Assembly (NCBI GenBank): GCA_007570785.1
Contig: ML662465.1
Span: 2,597,052-2,661,051 of the forward strand
Source: Antilocapra americana
Lineage: Eukaryota; Chordata; Mammalia; Artiodactyla; Antilocapridae
DNA length: 64,000 nt
Direction: 5' to 3'
The position numbers were made by a program, and so were the translations under genes. Under the pieces are notes generated by a model. It did no database searches, had not been told where the DNA came from, and worked only from the letters and a program-made list of their open reading frames with translations. Below are positions 21,258 to 31,315 of this stretch, one piece after another; within the stretch, counting starts at the first letter, position 1; each line of letters begins with the position of its first letter.

Positions 21258-21575
21258 AATATTCTATTGTATATGTACCACCTCTTCTTTATCCATTCAT
21301 CTGTCAATGGTTGCTTCCATATCCTGGCCATTTTAAATAGTGCTGCAATGAACATAGAGGTACATGTGTCTTTTTCAGTATGGTTTTCTCAGGGTATACA
21401 CCTAGTAGTGAGATTTCTGGGTCATATGGTAGATTTATTCCTAGTTTTTAAAAGGAATCTCTATAGTGGCTGTATCAATTTACATTCCCACCAACAGTGG
21501 GGGAGGGTTCCCTCTTCTCTAGGAGACATCCTCTTCAATATTTATTGTTTGAAGATTTTTTTCCGTCCCACAGTC

Positions 21576-22175
21576 CTGTCCAGGATACATATCAATTACA
21601 TTTAGTCATCACCTCTCCTTAGGCTCCTCTGGGCTGTGACAGTTCCCTTTTGTTTACTGATTTCCTTTTAATCTGAAAACTCATTTCTTCTATTGTCTTG
21701 AAGACTGTCCCATATTTTGGCCTTGTCTGTGTATTTCCCTTAATTTGTTCTTGTATCTCTTGGATTTCCTGGAAATTATCAATAGAATTGAGAATTAGAG
21801 GTTCAGTTAGATTCATGTAAAATATTTTCTCTAGAGTGTTTAATAGGTGAAACTGTGTCCTGTATATACTGCCTCACAGCAGTGAAGGATTAGGATGCAA
21901 AAAAGACAAAAGAGGCAGGACTGATAGCATAGCGATGAGAAGCCCAAGGCTGCAGTGGAAATAAGCCTCATCTCCCTAAATCCAGGAGAGGCTATTCCAA
22001 ATGCCCCTTACATCTTGTTTTTCTTTCCTTAAACCTTACTCAGTAAAATCGATCCAATTCTAACGTTAATCTGTATGACTGGGAAAATTGTGCTCTTTTA
22101 TTTTTTTTGTCTTGGAAGGTGGCTGGTTGAGTTTATAGAGCATTGCTTTGGGCAGAATTCACCTATCAGAAAAGC
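21576..22175. other. Unassigned, possibly decayed old L1
   Basis: 'aggctcctctgggctgtgac' near 21620 resembles an old L1 3' UTR in reverse. The remainder is AT-rich and not recognisable. Confidence 0.4.
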
Positions 22176-22465
22176 TTCATGTAACTGACTCAAGGGGGCT
22201 TCCCAGGCGGCTCAGTGGTAAAGAATCCACCTGCCAAGCAGGAGATGAAGACTCGATCCCTGGGTCAGGAAGATCCCCTGGAGGAGGGCATGGCAACTCA
22301 CGCCAGGAAAATCCCATGGACAGAGAGCCTGGTGGACTACAGTTCTTGAGGTGGCAAAAAGTCGGACACAACTGAAGTGACTGAGCATGCACACACGTAG
22401 AAACTAACACAACATTGTAAGGCATCTATACTCAAATAAAAATTAATTTAAAAAATAAGTAAAAT
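22176..22465 (+). mobile_element. L1 3' tail split by a SINE
   Basis: 'tcatgtaactgactcaag' before the SINE and 'tagaaactaacacaacattg' after it are adjacent in the L1 3' end. The A-rich tail ends near 22465. Confidence 0.75.
22197..22398 (+). mobile_element. Bov-tA SINE inside L1 tail
   Basis: Head 'ggcttcccaggcggctcagt', tail 'ggacacaactgaagtgactg'. It lacks the usual 'agtattcttgcctg' segment in the middle. Confidence 0.9.
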
Positions 22466-22549
22466 GAAAGGTTTGAGCAGCTGTGAAGGACACCAGCAGG
22501 CAGCTGATCTCCAGCTAAATCTCAGGAGGAAACAAACAAATAAATAAAA

Positions 22550-22830
22550 AATTTAAAAATAAATTTCAAATGGTTTATAGTGTTAGTTATAGGAAACTAC
22601 ATATATGACAGAATTGCATAAAACTTTAGACACACACAAAAGAATGTAGGAATGATGATATCTGAATAATTCTGTGGGTTGTACCAATGGTAGTTTCCTG
22701 GTTTTGTTATTATTCTACAATTAGCAAAGATGGGAATATGAAGGAGGCAGATGGAAGGATGCATCCCAAGAATCTTTCCTTGCAACTTCCTATGAATCTT
22801 TAATTATTACAAATAAAAAGTTTAGAAAAT
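22550..22830 (+). mobile_element. L1M-type 3' UTR
   Basis: 'gatgatatctgaataattct', 'gtaccaatggtagtttcctg' and 'aacttcctatgaatctttaa' are in L1M order, ending in 'acaaataaaaagttta'. Confidence 0.75.
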
Positions 22831-22899
22831 TAATGGGAACAATTTGTGTGCTAAATTTTGTGGCCAGTGGAAAAGGACAAGATTAAAAAATGAGCTAAA

Positions 22900-23180
22900 A
22901 TTTCAGAAGAGAAGAGATGTAATTATCATTATTTGCAGGTAATACAACTGTCTACTTAGAAAATTGGGTAAAACATGTTCTGAACCAATATAAGAGTTCA
23001 ATAAGGAACAATATAAAAGATTAATAGACACTATTCAGAATAACAGCAGCAAAAACAAATTAAAATATCTAGGAGTACAACTTACTAGCATTGCACAGGC
23101 CCTATAAGAAAAAACACTACACTTACTAAACGATGTAAAAGATGAAAAAAAATTGAAATAAGAGATTAGTATCTATATTT
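22900..23180 (+). pseudogene. L1 ORF2 relic (reverse-transcriptase region)
   Basis: 'ttatcattatttgcaggtaa' translates to LSLFAGN where L1 has the catalytic LSLFADD, so both catalytic aspartates are lost. Downstream 'ttaaaatatctaggagtaca' corresponds to the KYLG-type segment. Frameshifts and stops abound. Confidence 0.7.
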
Positions 23181-23199
23181 ATTATTTAAAGTTCAAAAG

Positions 23200-23375
23200 G
23201 TGTATAGTTATCCTTGATTGTGCTATAAAGGACATTAGCCGGCAATTGGTGATATCTGAACATGACCTGTCATTTCCATAATAATGTTATATCATGTAAT
23301 TTTTTGTTTTGATAATTATATTGCAGTTATATAAGAAAATGTCTGGATTTTCCTAAAATACACCGACAGAGTTTA
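23200..23375 (+). mobile_element. L1M-type 3' UTR fragment
   Basis: 'taaaggacattagccggcaa', 'tttgataattatattgcagt' and 'taagaaaatgtctggatttt' match the same 3' UTR family as 15400-16195. Confidence 0.6.
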
Positions 23376-23387
23376 TAAGTTGTTTTA

Positions 23388-23945
23388 TTCTGCTCAGGCT
23401 GCTATAACAAAATGCCATAGGCAGGATGGCTTAGAGACTTATAAACAGAAGACATGTATCGCTCACAGTTCTGGAGGCTGAAAGCCCAGGGTCAGTGTGG
23501 CAATAGTGGTATTTTGGTGAGGGCTCTCCACCTAATTACAGACTGTGGTCCTCACAGGCCAGAAGGGCAAAGGAGCTCTGCCAAGCCTCTTTTATGAGGG
23601 CACTGATTCCATTCATGAGGGCTCCACTCTCATGGGGGCTTCCCAGGTGGTGCTAGTAGTAAAGAACCAGCCTGCCAATGCAAGAGACATCAGAGACCTG
23701 GGTATGATCCCTGGGTTGGGAAGATGCCCTGGAGAAGGGCATGGCAACCCACTCCAGTATTCTTGCCTGGTGAATCCCATGGACATAGGAGCCTGGTGGA
23801 CTACAGGCCATAGAATCACAAAGAGTCAGACACGACTGAAGCGACTTAGCACACAGCATGCCACCCTCATGACCTAATCCCCACCCAAAAACCCCACCTG
23901 TGGATTTCCACAAATCAATGGTGGTGGGGGGCACAAACCTTCAGT
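23388..23945. mobile_element. Ancient mammalian interspersed repeat, split by a SINE
   Basis: 'ggctgctataacaaaatgcc', 'ctcacagttctggaggctga', 'ggcactgattccattcatga' and 'ccctcatgacctaatcccc' are a familiar mammalian dispersed repeat. I cannot name the family with confidence, so orientation is left open. Confidence 0.6.
23635..23860 (+). mobile_element. Bov-tA SINE with target-site duplication
   Basis: Full length, head 'ggcttcccaggtggtgctag', tail 'cagacacgactgaagcgact'. Flanks 23624-23634 and 23861-23871 match at 10 of 11 bases; removing the SINE restores the host repeat's 'ccaccctcatgacc'. Confidence 0.94.
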
Positions 23946-24184
23946 CTAAAGCAGAAGTAATCATTTTTGTAATTTTATTTCAAACAGTTCTGAAACTAAT
24001 ATCAAATAATACGAGTATAAATCCTTATCAATATGATATATGTATTTAGAGACGAAATGTTACTTGCGGCATCTGAGTGAAGAGTATACAGAGATTCCTG
24101 TTAAAATTTTTACAACTTTTCTGTTATTTGGAATTATTTCACAGCAAAAGGCTCAAAAAATGCAGCCAGTAGAACAACAGGAAT
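23946..24184. other. Unassigned, possibly old L1 3' UTR
   Basis: 'gagtatacagagattcctgt' and 'tttggaattatttcacagca' hint at an L1M 3' UTR, but the similarity is weak. Confidence 0.35.
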
Positions 24185-24475
24185 AGGGCTTCCACAGTGG
24201 CTCAGGGGTTAATAATTCAACTGCCAATGCAGGAGATACAGATTCAGTCTCTGATTTGGGAGGATTCCACACGTCACAGAGCAATGAAGCCCAATTACCG
24301 TAACTACTGAGCTTGTGCCCTAGAGCCTGGGAGCCCCAACAAGAGAAGCCACTACGATAAGAAGCCCACACATCACAACTAGAGAGTAGCCTGGGCTCTC
24401 TGCAATTAGAGAAAAGCCGGCACAGCAGCAAAGACCCAGGATAGCCAAAAATCAATCAATAAAGAGAGAAATAAA
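24185..24475 (+). mobile_element. CHR-type SINE
   Basis: The head 'ggcttccacagtggctcagg' is tRNA-like, but the body differs from Bov-tA: 'gaagcccaattaccgtaact', 'gagaagccactacgataaga' and 'aagacccaggatagccaaaa', ending in (AATC)n/A-rich sequence. This is the cetartiodactyl CHR family. Confidence 0.8.
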
Positions 24476-24639
24476 ATTATATTTAAAAAGAGTACCAGAA
24501 ATAATATAGTGATGAAACACAGGGCGCAGGGGAGGAGAAGGGAATGGTGTAGTGTAAGTGAGCTAAATTATAACATTTAGTATCTAGGAGACAATAAGCA
24601 TTTTCTGAGTATGACAAATTAATTAATTTCCGCCTATAC

Positions 24640-25870
24640 TGCCGGGGTCCAGCCCCAGCGGGTCCGGGGGTCTTGAGGGATGAGTGGCGTCGGCGGAAGA
24701 ACTGAGCTGAGTCCGTGTGTGGTGATGAAGCAGTCTCTCTTTATTGCTGTTAGTTTTGTGGGGTGATGGAGAAGTCTCTCACTTTATTTTTGTTAGTTTA
24801 CAGTTTTATAGCCAAAAAACATCCCCATTACATCACAAATATTCTATACCATCTTTTGTTTTCTGCCTACCATCAACAACTTTAACATTAAGCTCATTTT
24901 CCTTGCAAAAGGTCGGATTTCTGCATAATTAGACTTAACAATAGTATGTTTACCATTTGAATGTCTCCAGCATACTTCGGATAAGTACATCAATCTAAAT
25001 AGAAAGGTTACATTTCTCTTATTAGGTGCAACTATGTAGAAGCTAGAGAGAGGGGCTTAAGCCTGAAACTTTTATTCTATTAACCTATTTTGGTTCTTAT
25101 AAGGAAAGAGAAAAGAGGACAAAGAGACAGTTTAGCAGCACTGCTTTTACAATGAAGCCCTATTAACCTTACAACTACTAAAATGAATTCTTATGTCTAC
25201 ATTATCCTAAAGCAATCAATATCTCCAACTATGCTGGCCACAGTTATGAGCATTCCTAAGTCCCAATCCAGCCTGATTTCTTCAAGGAAGGGAGCCTCCT
25301 CCATGGAGTGGTCGGGGGAGTGGGAGGTGGAAAGGTGACCCAAGTACAAACTCTTCTGGTGGTGGCCTTGCCATGACCCCCAGAGAACTCTTGGTAAACT
25401 CCCCAGTAAGGAGTAGTAATCTATTTAAATGTCCCTTTCATTCCTCCTTAGCCTCCAGGGAAGGGGATCCACCTTCCCAGATCCTCTGGTCAATAAGGTC
25501 TGGGGGGATTATCTCACGACAAATTCTTCCCAACTGGGACTGACCTACTGAGATGAGCCAATGTTCCGAGCATGGACAGAACTCCCAAGAAAAATACCAG
25601 GGGGTGCCTAGCCCAGGATGCCCCGATAAAGAAAGTCAGCTTTGCAATTTCTTTCTTAGTCTCGTGACCTTGTCATCTGAGCAAGGGGGCATCCTGACTG
25701 CTCCCAGCACTGTACATAACACCATGTTATAAAGGTAATCACCAGAAGAAATGAAAGCCTTGACCATGTAAGACAGCATCCATGGGTGACTGCCCTTAGG
25801 ATGCAGAGAAGTGGAGTGCGAGCTTTTGCTATTTTGTCTTTAATTTTTCTGATCTATGTTCTCATCCATG
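24640..25870 (-). mobile_element. Ruminant endogenous-retrovirus LTR (solo or truncated)
   Basis: It opens with 'tgccggggtccagccccagc', the complement of an LTR end '...ggaccccggca'. Reversed AATAAA signals lie at 24740-24745 and 24783-24788, and the terminal 80 bases are CpG-rich, unlike the surroundings. No primer-binding site, polypurine tract or gag/pol/env reading was recognised. The far boundary near 25870 is a guess, because no matching flank to 'ctatac' was found. Confidence 0.6.
24721..24799 (-). repeat. Duplicated polyadenylation module in the LTR
   Basis: 24721-24756 and 24762-24799 are near copies ('ggtgatgaagcagtctctct' against 'ggtgatggagaagtctctca'), each holding one reversed AATAAA. 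Confidence 0.8.
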
Positions 25871-26279
25871 AATCATGCTGATGAAAGCTAAAATGGCTGA
25901 TTAACAAGCAAAGGATGAATTTTTCAGTGACTGCTTCTAGTATAAGTAATTAAAAATAAAAAGGTAACACATTAGGGGAAAGTTTGGGAGAAAGAGAAAT
26001 GTAGGTACTCTTGGTGAAAGGAGACTCCATTTCTGGATAATAACTGCACAGTACAGCTAGAACATCCAAAATATGTGTGTTCCCTCCTCCATTCCCATAA
26101 TAACCTCCTAGAAAAATTCCCAGAGAGTGAGGAAAAGATACGCACAGAGATTTCCCTTGCGACAGTGTGCAAACACAAAAATAACCATGAACCTAACCTC
26201 TCAAGCCCAGGGCATCGTTTAGATGAACTAACAGCATCCGGGTGAAGCAGTGTCACAGTTCAGTTTAGACTCCTCAGTG
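25871..26279. other. Unassigned sequence
   Basis: A 94-codon minus frame (25972-26256) has no recognisable domain. No repeat recognised. Confidence 0.45.
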
Positions 26280-26550
26280 ATGTGAGAAGTCGTTAAGGTA
26301 AGGTGCAGTATTTAAACTTGTTACAAAATAGCATTTCTAGTGGGATTTTGTAGTGTTTTAAACAGGATGCACTTTCAGAATGGAATGGACTGTGGCAGGA
26401 TGTCAACAGTGGTTATCTTCTATGTGGTGAGTTGTGGGTGACATGTATGTATGTGTGTCTGTCCATCTGCATCTGTGCGTGTTTTCTTTTAACGCTGAAA
26501 CTTTTTGGCCATTAGGAAAAATAATTCTTCAGGTAAGGAAAGTAGAACTA
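26280..26550 (+). mobile_element. L1M-type 3' UTR fragment
   Basis: 'ggatgtcaacagtggttatc' followed by 'gtggtgagttgtgggtgaca' matches the old L1 3' UTR segment. Confidence 0.55.
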
Positions 26551-26616
26551 AGAAGAGTTCTTGAGATGTCACAGTGGGATGGTGTATTTGTCTCCTTGCA
26601 AAACATGTCAAGGATC

Positions 26617-26819
26617 AGTGAGTGAAAAGTGAAAATGTTAGTAGCTCAGTTGTGTCCTACTCTTTGTGATCCCCTGGACTGTAGCCCACCAGGCTCCATG
26701 GGATTTCCTAAGCAACATACTGAGTTGCTCTTCCCTTCTCCAGGGGATCTTTCCAACCCAGGGATCAAAGCTGGGTCTTCTGCATTGCAAGCAGATTCTC
26801 TACTGCTGAGTCACCAGGG
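26617..26819 (-). mobile_element. Bov-tA SINE
   Basis: Reversed copy from 'agtgaaaagtgaaaatgtta' (tail extension) to 'tgctgagtcaccaggga' (head). 'cagttgtgtcctactctttg' is the reversed Bov-A tail. Confidence 0.92.
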
Positions 26820-27224
26820 ATTAGTATGTTACTTTAAACATCTCAGACATCTCCCTATAACCAAATAAGATAAGGCATTGGTGGAATCTGCTGTGTCCAC
26901 AGAAACCCCGCCTCTGGGATGGATGGCAAGGGACTTTATTTGCCATCTAGCCAAACCGTCTGTGCTACCTCCACTGTGGACAGAATCTCAGTGTGGCCCT
27001 ACCTCCACCATGTGTCAGCATTCTTATCTGGAACCTTAAAGGTACAAGTTCCTTGCTCAAGGCCACTTTGGTGCCTCTTGGCTCACCTCCACCTCTTATG
27101 TGGATAGATTCACCTTTAAAATATCCTTGCAGCTACTGTGTGGAGAATAGACTGTACACAGTCAAGAATGGAAATAGTGAACCACTTATAGAATTAGTTC
27201 ACAGGAGGCTGTTAAGTTGTTCTA
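26820..27224. other. Unassigned sequence
   Basis: Short frames of 60-80 codons only. No repeat recognised. Confidence 0.45.
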
Positions 27225-27345
27225 TGGATGATTAACACACAAAGAAGTTGAGAAACTTACCCAAGGTAGCACAGCTAGGAGGCAGAGTAGCGAAGGGGAG
27301 AACCCATCCTTGACTATCTTCAGAGCCCAAGTCATGCACACCATT
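27225..27345 (-). mobile_element. MIR fragment
   Basis: 'aagaagttgagaaacttacc', 'caaggtagcacagctaggag' and 'agagcccaagtcatgcacac' are reversed MIR. Confidence 0.75.
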
Positions 27346-27396
27346 CGGTATGACCCTCTTAGACCTTCTGGATGTTTTAATAATTCAATCAGAGTA

Positions 27397-27590
27397 TCAA
27401 TATCAGTATCAGTTCAGTCGCTCAGTCGTGTCCGACTCTTTGCGACCCCATGAACCGCAGCATGCCAGGCCTCCCTGTCCATCATCAACTCCTGGAGTCC
27501 ACCCAAACCCATGTCCATCGAGTCAGTGATGCCATCCAGCCATCTCATCCTCTGTCTTCCCCTTTTCCTCCTGCCCCCAATCCTTCCCAG
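27397..27590 (-). mobile_element. BovB LINE 3' end with target-site duplication
   Basis: Reversed tail 'cagttcagtcgctcagtcgt' to 'cctcctgcccccaatccttc'. 'caatcagagta' occurs at 27386-27396 and 27591-27601. The downstream copy overlaps a BovB-like 'gcatcagggt', so a few of the 11 bases may be shared by chance. Confidence 0.92.
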
Positions 27591-27601
27591 CAATCAGAGT
27601 A

Positions 27602-27930
27602 GATTATACATAATACGCATATTACATATAATGTATATATATCCAGTTTATATAGGTGTACATCACCATCACTTCCTATCTACTCTATGGCATTATCTTA
27701 TTTTAAGTACACAAAAACTTCCTTAATTGCTATAGACATTTTAATTTCTTGTGTGCCCCTAATCCAGCCATTGAGGGGCTGTATCCATCCATGTAAGAAA
27801 TGTCCATCATTGTGGCATTCTGGGCTCAGAGAAAAAGCAGTGAAGTAAGGGTTTCCCTGGAGCAGAGAGGATTCCTTGGGTCATGCTTGTCTCAATCTCA
27901 TTTTCTGCGCAGGGTGTAGCTCTCTCTCTC
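27602..27930. other. Unassigned AT-rich sequence
   Basis: TA-rich at 27600-27660, otherwise featureless. Confidence 0.45.
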
Positions 27931-28556
27931 TTTTTTAAATTAAGACTTTTTTTTGGTTTGTTTTTCTTACTGCACTGGGTCTTCATTGCCATGCATGGGC
28001 TTTCTTTTGTTGGGAACATGGGTTTCCCTGGTAGCTCAGCTGGTAAAGAATCTGCCTGTAATGCAGGAGACAGTGGTTCAATTCCTGAGTCAGGAAGATG
28101 CGCTGGAGAAGAGATAGGTTACCCTCTCCAGTATTCTTGGGCTTCCCTGGTGGCTCAGACAGTAAAGAATCTGCCTGCAATGCAGGAGACCTGGGTTCAA
28201 TCCCTGGGTCAGGAAGATCCCCTGGAGAAATGAACAGCTACCCACTCCAGTATTCTTGCCTGGAGAATTCCGTGGGCAGAGGAGCCGGGCAGCCTACTGT
28301 CCATGGGGTTGCAAAGGGTCAGATACGATTGTGTGACTTTCGCTTCTCGGGCTCTGGAGCACACAGGCTCAGTAGCTGCGGTAGTTGGGCAATGTGGGCT
28401 CGGTAGTCGAGGCACGTGGGCTTCTCTAGCTGCAGTGCACAGACTTGGTTGTGCCGATGCATGTGGGATCTTAGTTCTCCAACCAGGGATCGAACCTTCG
28501 TCCACTGCATTGGAAGGCGAGTTCTTAACCCCTGGACCACCAAGGAGGGAAGTCCC
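27931..28556 (-). mobile_element. CHR-type SINE, split by a dimeric Bov-tA
   Basis: The reversed 3' part 'actgcactgggtcttcattg' lies before the insertion. After it come 'gggctctggagcacacaggc', 'gcatgtgggatcttagttct' and 'gttcttaacccctggaccac'. Together these make one CHR element. Confidence 0.85.
28020..28345 (+). mobile_element. Dimeric Bov-tA SINE inside CHR
   Basis: The first head is at 28020, the second at 28140 ('gcttccctggtggctcagac'). Both B boxes are close to consensus ('ggttcaattcctgag' and 'ggttcaatccctggg'). The tail ends near 'gactttcgctt'. Confidence 0.93.
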
Positions 28557-28611
28557 AGAGTCTAGCTCTTGACTCCTGTTCAACTGGCGTCTTGTGTTGC
28601 TCCATTGGTTA

Positions 28612-28796
28612 ACTGAAAGTCGCCCTGTTGTGTCTTACTCTTTGCAACCCCATGGGCTATACAGTCCATGGAAATCTCCAGGTGAGAATACTAGAGTGGG
28701 TTGCCTTTCCCTTCTCCAGGGAATCTTCCCAACCAGGGATTGAACCCAGGTCTCCCTCTTTGCAGGCAGATTCTTTACTAGCTGAGCCACAAGGGG
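28612..28796 (-). mobile_element. Bov-tA SINE
   Basis: Reversed copy, 'gttgtgtcttactctttgca' to 'agctgagccacaagggg'. A deletion removes the 'cctctgtcc' segment of the tail. Confidence 0.9.
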
Positions 28797-28924
28797 TGGG
28801 GGTGGGGTTCTCCATCAATAACTCTATTCAGAACTTCTATCACCTATTTGCAGTCACAGGATTTGGCGCCAAGCGGGATCCATGCAGTAGCAGAGATGGT
28901 TCTGTGTTCACCCTGTTTTCCTTT

Positions 28925-29240
28925 CCCTCCTGGGCACACAGCTAGATTCCACTATCCAGCCTTCTTTACAGTTACTTAGGGCCATGAGACAAAAATGTGT
29001 TTCACAAAATGTGGGCGTAAGTGATGTACCCCCTGCTCTTACCAGCCCGTTAAATCCTTCCATTGCTGTCATCCACACTGTATAGGAAATTTACTTGCTA
29101 CAGAAGTAGGAGGCTCCCAAGTGCCTTGAGAAAGGAACATCTACAAGATAGAAGAGGTCTGAGTCCCAGAATGACTCTGTGGAGCAGACCCTTACCCACA
29201 TGTTCTATGAGAAATAGAAAACAATTGCTTGTTAGTCCCA
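28925..29240 (+). mobile_element. Ancient LTR-like repeat, family uncertain
   Basis: 'gggcacacagctagattcca', 'atgtgggcgtaagtgatgta' and 'gagtcccagaatgactctgt' follow the order of a common mammalian LTR-type repeat (MaLR-like). I cannot fix the subfamily. Confidence 0.5.
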
Positions 29241-29746
29241 CCTGACCAACAGACCTCACCTTCTCTTCGTTTTGGCTTCAGTCTGATGCTTTCACTGTGC
29301 TCTTCTAGCCTGAATAAGTAGTTCAGCTGCTGTCTTTCAACTTAGCCTTTCTTAGCTCAGCATCAGTAAAGCACGATGAAGACAGGACAATATACATTTC
29401 CTTTCAATCTTGTTTACATGTTTCATGTGCTTTGAAAGTGTTTATTATTTCAGAAGGAGCAGGAGAGTAGGCTAATGGCTACCATCTAATGGAAGCTAAA
29501 TAACTAGGAACTCTGGAGCAAGAATGAAAGGGAATCTCATTCTTCACTGTCTATCCTTTTGTATTTTTAAAACTCTGACCATGTAACTCATTCACTAAAT
29601 ACATATTTTGTAGTGCAAGTATTGATGGCAGTCCACTATGGTTTCAGCTTTTCCTGGGGCAAGAACTTATTACATCTTAGACTCTCAGCATATGGTCTGT
29701 CATGAAGCAGGCAGCATTGTAGAGAGGTCAGAAATGCAACTCCAGT
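29241..29746. other. Unique sequence
   Basis: No repeat recognised. 29380-29460 is AT-rich with forkhead-like 'tgtttacatg'; nothing firmer. Confidence 0.45.
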
Positions 29747-30020
29747 GAACTGCCTGGTGGTCCAGTGATTAAGAATCTGCTTTACAATGCAAGGGATGCA
29801 GATTCAATCCCTGGTCAAGGAACTAAGATCCCACATTCCATGGAGCAACTGAGCCTTCCTGCCTTATCTATTGAGCTTGCACTCTCTGGAGCCCATGCAA
29901 CACAGCTAGAGACCTCTCCAGCTGCAACTACTGAGCCCACACATGACAACTAGAGAGTCTGTGCACCTCAACAAAAGATCTGCATTATACAACCAAAACC
30001 CCCAATGCCACAATGAAGAT
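29747..30020 (+). mobile_element. CHR-type SINE
   Basis: Head 'ctggtggtccagtgattaag', then 'gcaagggatgcagattcaat', 'ggaactaagatcccacattc' and 'aactactgagcccacacatg'. The tail becomes the next TA microsatellite. Confidence 0.85.
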
Positions 30021-30030
30021 CCCATGCAGT

Positions 30031-30072
30031 CAAATATATATATATATATTATATATATATATATATATATAA
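30031..30072. repeat. (TA)n microsatellite at a SINE tail
   Basis: About 20 TA units with one interruption, directly after the CHR element, probably grown from its tail. Confidence 0.93.
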
Positions 30073-30114
30073 AACCAAATTTCTAAAAAAAAAAAAAAGA
30101 ATTCTGAATTTTGA

Positions 30115-30355
30115 AGTCTGATAGAATCAGACAGACCTGGACTGAATCCTGCTGCTAACAATTACTCTCTGTGTCACCATGAGCATGTTTCTTCATTCCT
30201 CTAAGCCTCAGTATCTTCATTAAAATATAACATAATGCTGGGACCTCTTTCCTTGGATTGTTGGAAGGCATGCATAAGGCCGGGTTGCCAACATGGCTTA
30301 GCACAGAGCCTGCGATGGAGTCACTGTTTCAGTAAACGTTAGCTGTTGTAATTAG
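30115..30355 (+). mobile_element. MIR SINE, near full length
   Basis: 'ttttgaagtctgatagaatc', 'ctgtgtcaccatgagcatgt', 'taagcctcagtatcttcatt', 'gcttagcacagagcctgcga' and 'cagtaaacgttagctgttgt' cover the whole consensus order. Confidence 0.88.
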
Positions 30356-31061
30356 GCATTGAGTAAATGTTTTTGAATTCCTGCTGAACCAAACAGACAG
30401 GTCCTGTTCAAAATAAAACACAAAAAGTATAACCCAGAGACATGTTCGCATCCTAAATTAGTGCTGTCTAGGTTAGTTTGTCTGAATGCATTTTGACTGT
30501 AATACAATCAAACAGCCACGAAACAGTGAGCGGCAGAGGTCTCTCCTTTACTCTGTCCTTCTCATCTTATTTGGCATTTACTGATAGCCGTTTAGAAAGA
30601 ATGTTTATTTTCCCCTCGCAATCGCATTTTCAGAAAGAGTGAACAAGGAGGGGGAGTGGTAACTTGAGGAGGAAATTTTATTAAGAGATTATTTAATGTT
30701 ATTGATACATTGCACTGAGAGTCAAGGAAATGCGCCAGTCGATAGATGTCCACATCAATGTTTCATCTACTTTTAGCCCTTTGCTGGAGTATTTAATTAG
30801 CTTGTGATTTTGAAAATTGCATGGAGGACAAGGCAATGAATGTTCTGGAACTAAAGTCAGAAGTGATTATTTTGCTTCCAGCATCTTATGAAAAACAGTG
30901 GCCGGAAAATGTAGTGATGTGCAGAGAACTTAAAACTGGCATGATAATGGAGAGAACGCTCCACAGGGACTGGTTTGCTCTGGGACTCATAATTATTTGT
31001 ACATATTTTTGTCTGACTTAAATCTCATTCTCTCTCTGGGGTTGATTGCTGTCTCCACTTT
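30356..31061. other. Repeat-poor AT-rich island
   Basis: About 700 bases with no recognised transposon, between an MIR and a BovB. It contains homeobox-type 'atttaattag' near 30790. A 66-codon plus frame (30821-31021) has no domain I recognise. See findings. Confidence 0.5.
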
Positions 31062-31315
31062 GTATGTTGCTGAAGCTCCAATACTTTGGCCACCTGATGC
31101 AAAAAGCTGACTCATTGGAAAAGACCCTGATGCTGGGAAAGATTGAGGACAAGAGGAGAAGGGGATGACAGAGGATGAGATAGTTGGATGGCATCAGCAA
31201 CTCAATGGACACAAGTTTGAGCAAACTCCAGGAGATAATGAAGGACAGGGAAGCTTGGTATGGTTCATTTCATGGGGTCACAAAGAGTCAGACATGACTT
31301 AGTGACTGAAAAGCA
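31062..31315 (+). mobile_element. BovB LINE 3' end
   Basis: From 'gttgctgaagctccaatact' through 'gatgacagaggatgagatag' to 'cagacatgacttagtgactg'. 5'-truncated. Confidence 0.93.

Larger units (their letters stand above)
19885..21575 (-). mobile_element. L1 3' portion, split by two later insertions
   Basis: The reversed L1 3' UTR and upstream part run 19885-20270, 20459-20594 and 21258-21575. Landmarks are 'aattgctctacaatgttgtg', 'gttcatccacctcactagaa', 'taaatagtgctgcaatgaac' and 'tttacattcccaccaacagt'. The three pieces are collinear with one L1, so the Bov-tA at 20271 and the SINE/BovB composite at 20595 arrived later. Confidence 0.92.

Noticed and set aside
27386..27601. A fully independent 11-bp target duplication around BovB
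   Set aside because: Accepted only with caution: the downstream copy overlaps a BovB-like 'gcatcagggt', so part of the match could be native element sequence.
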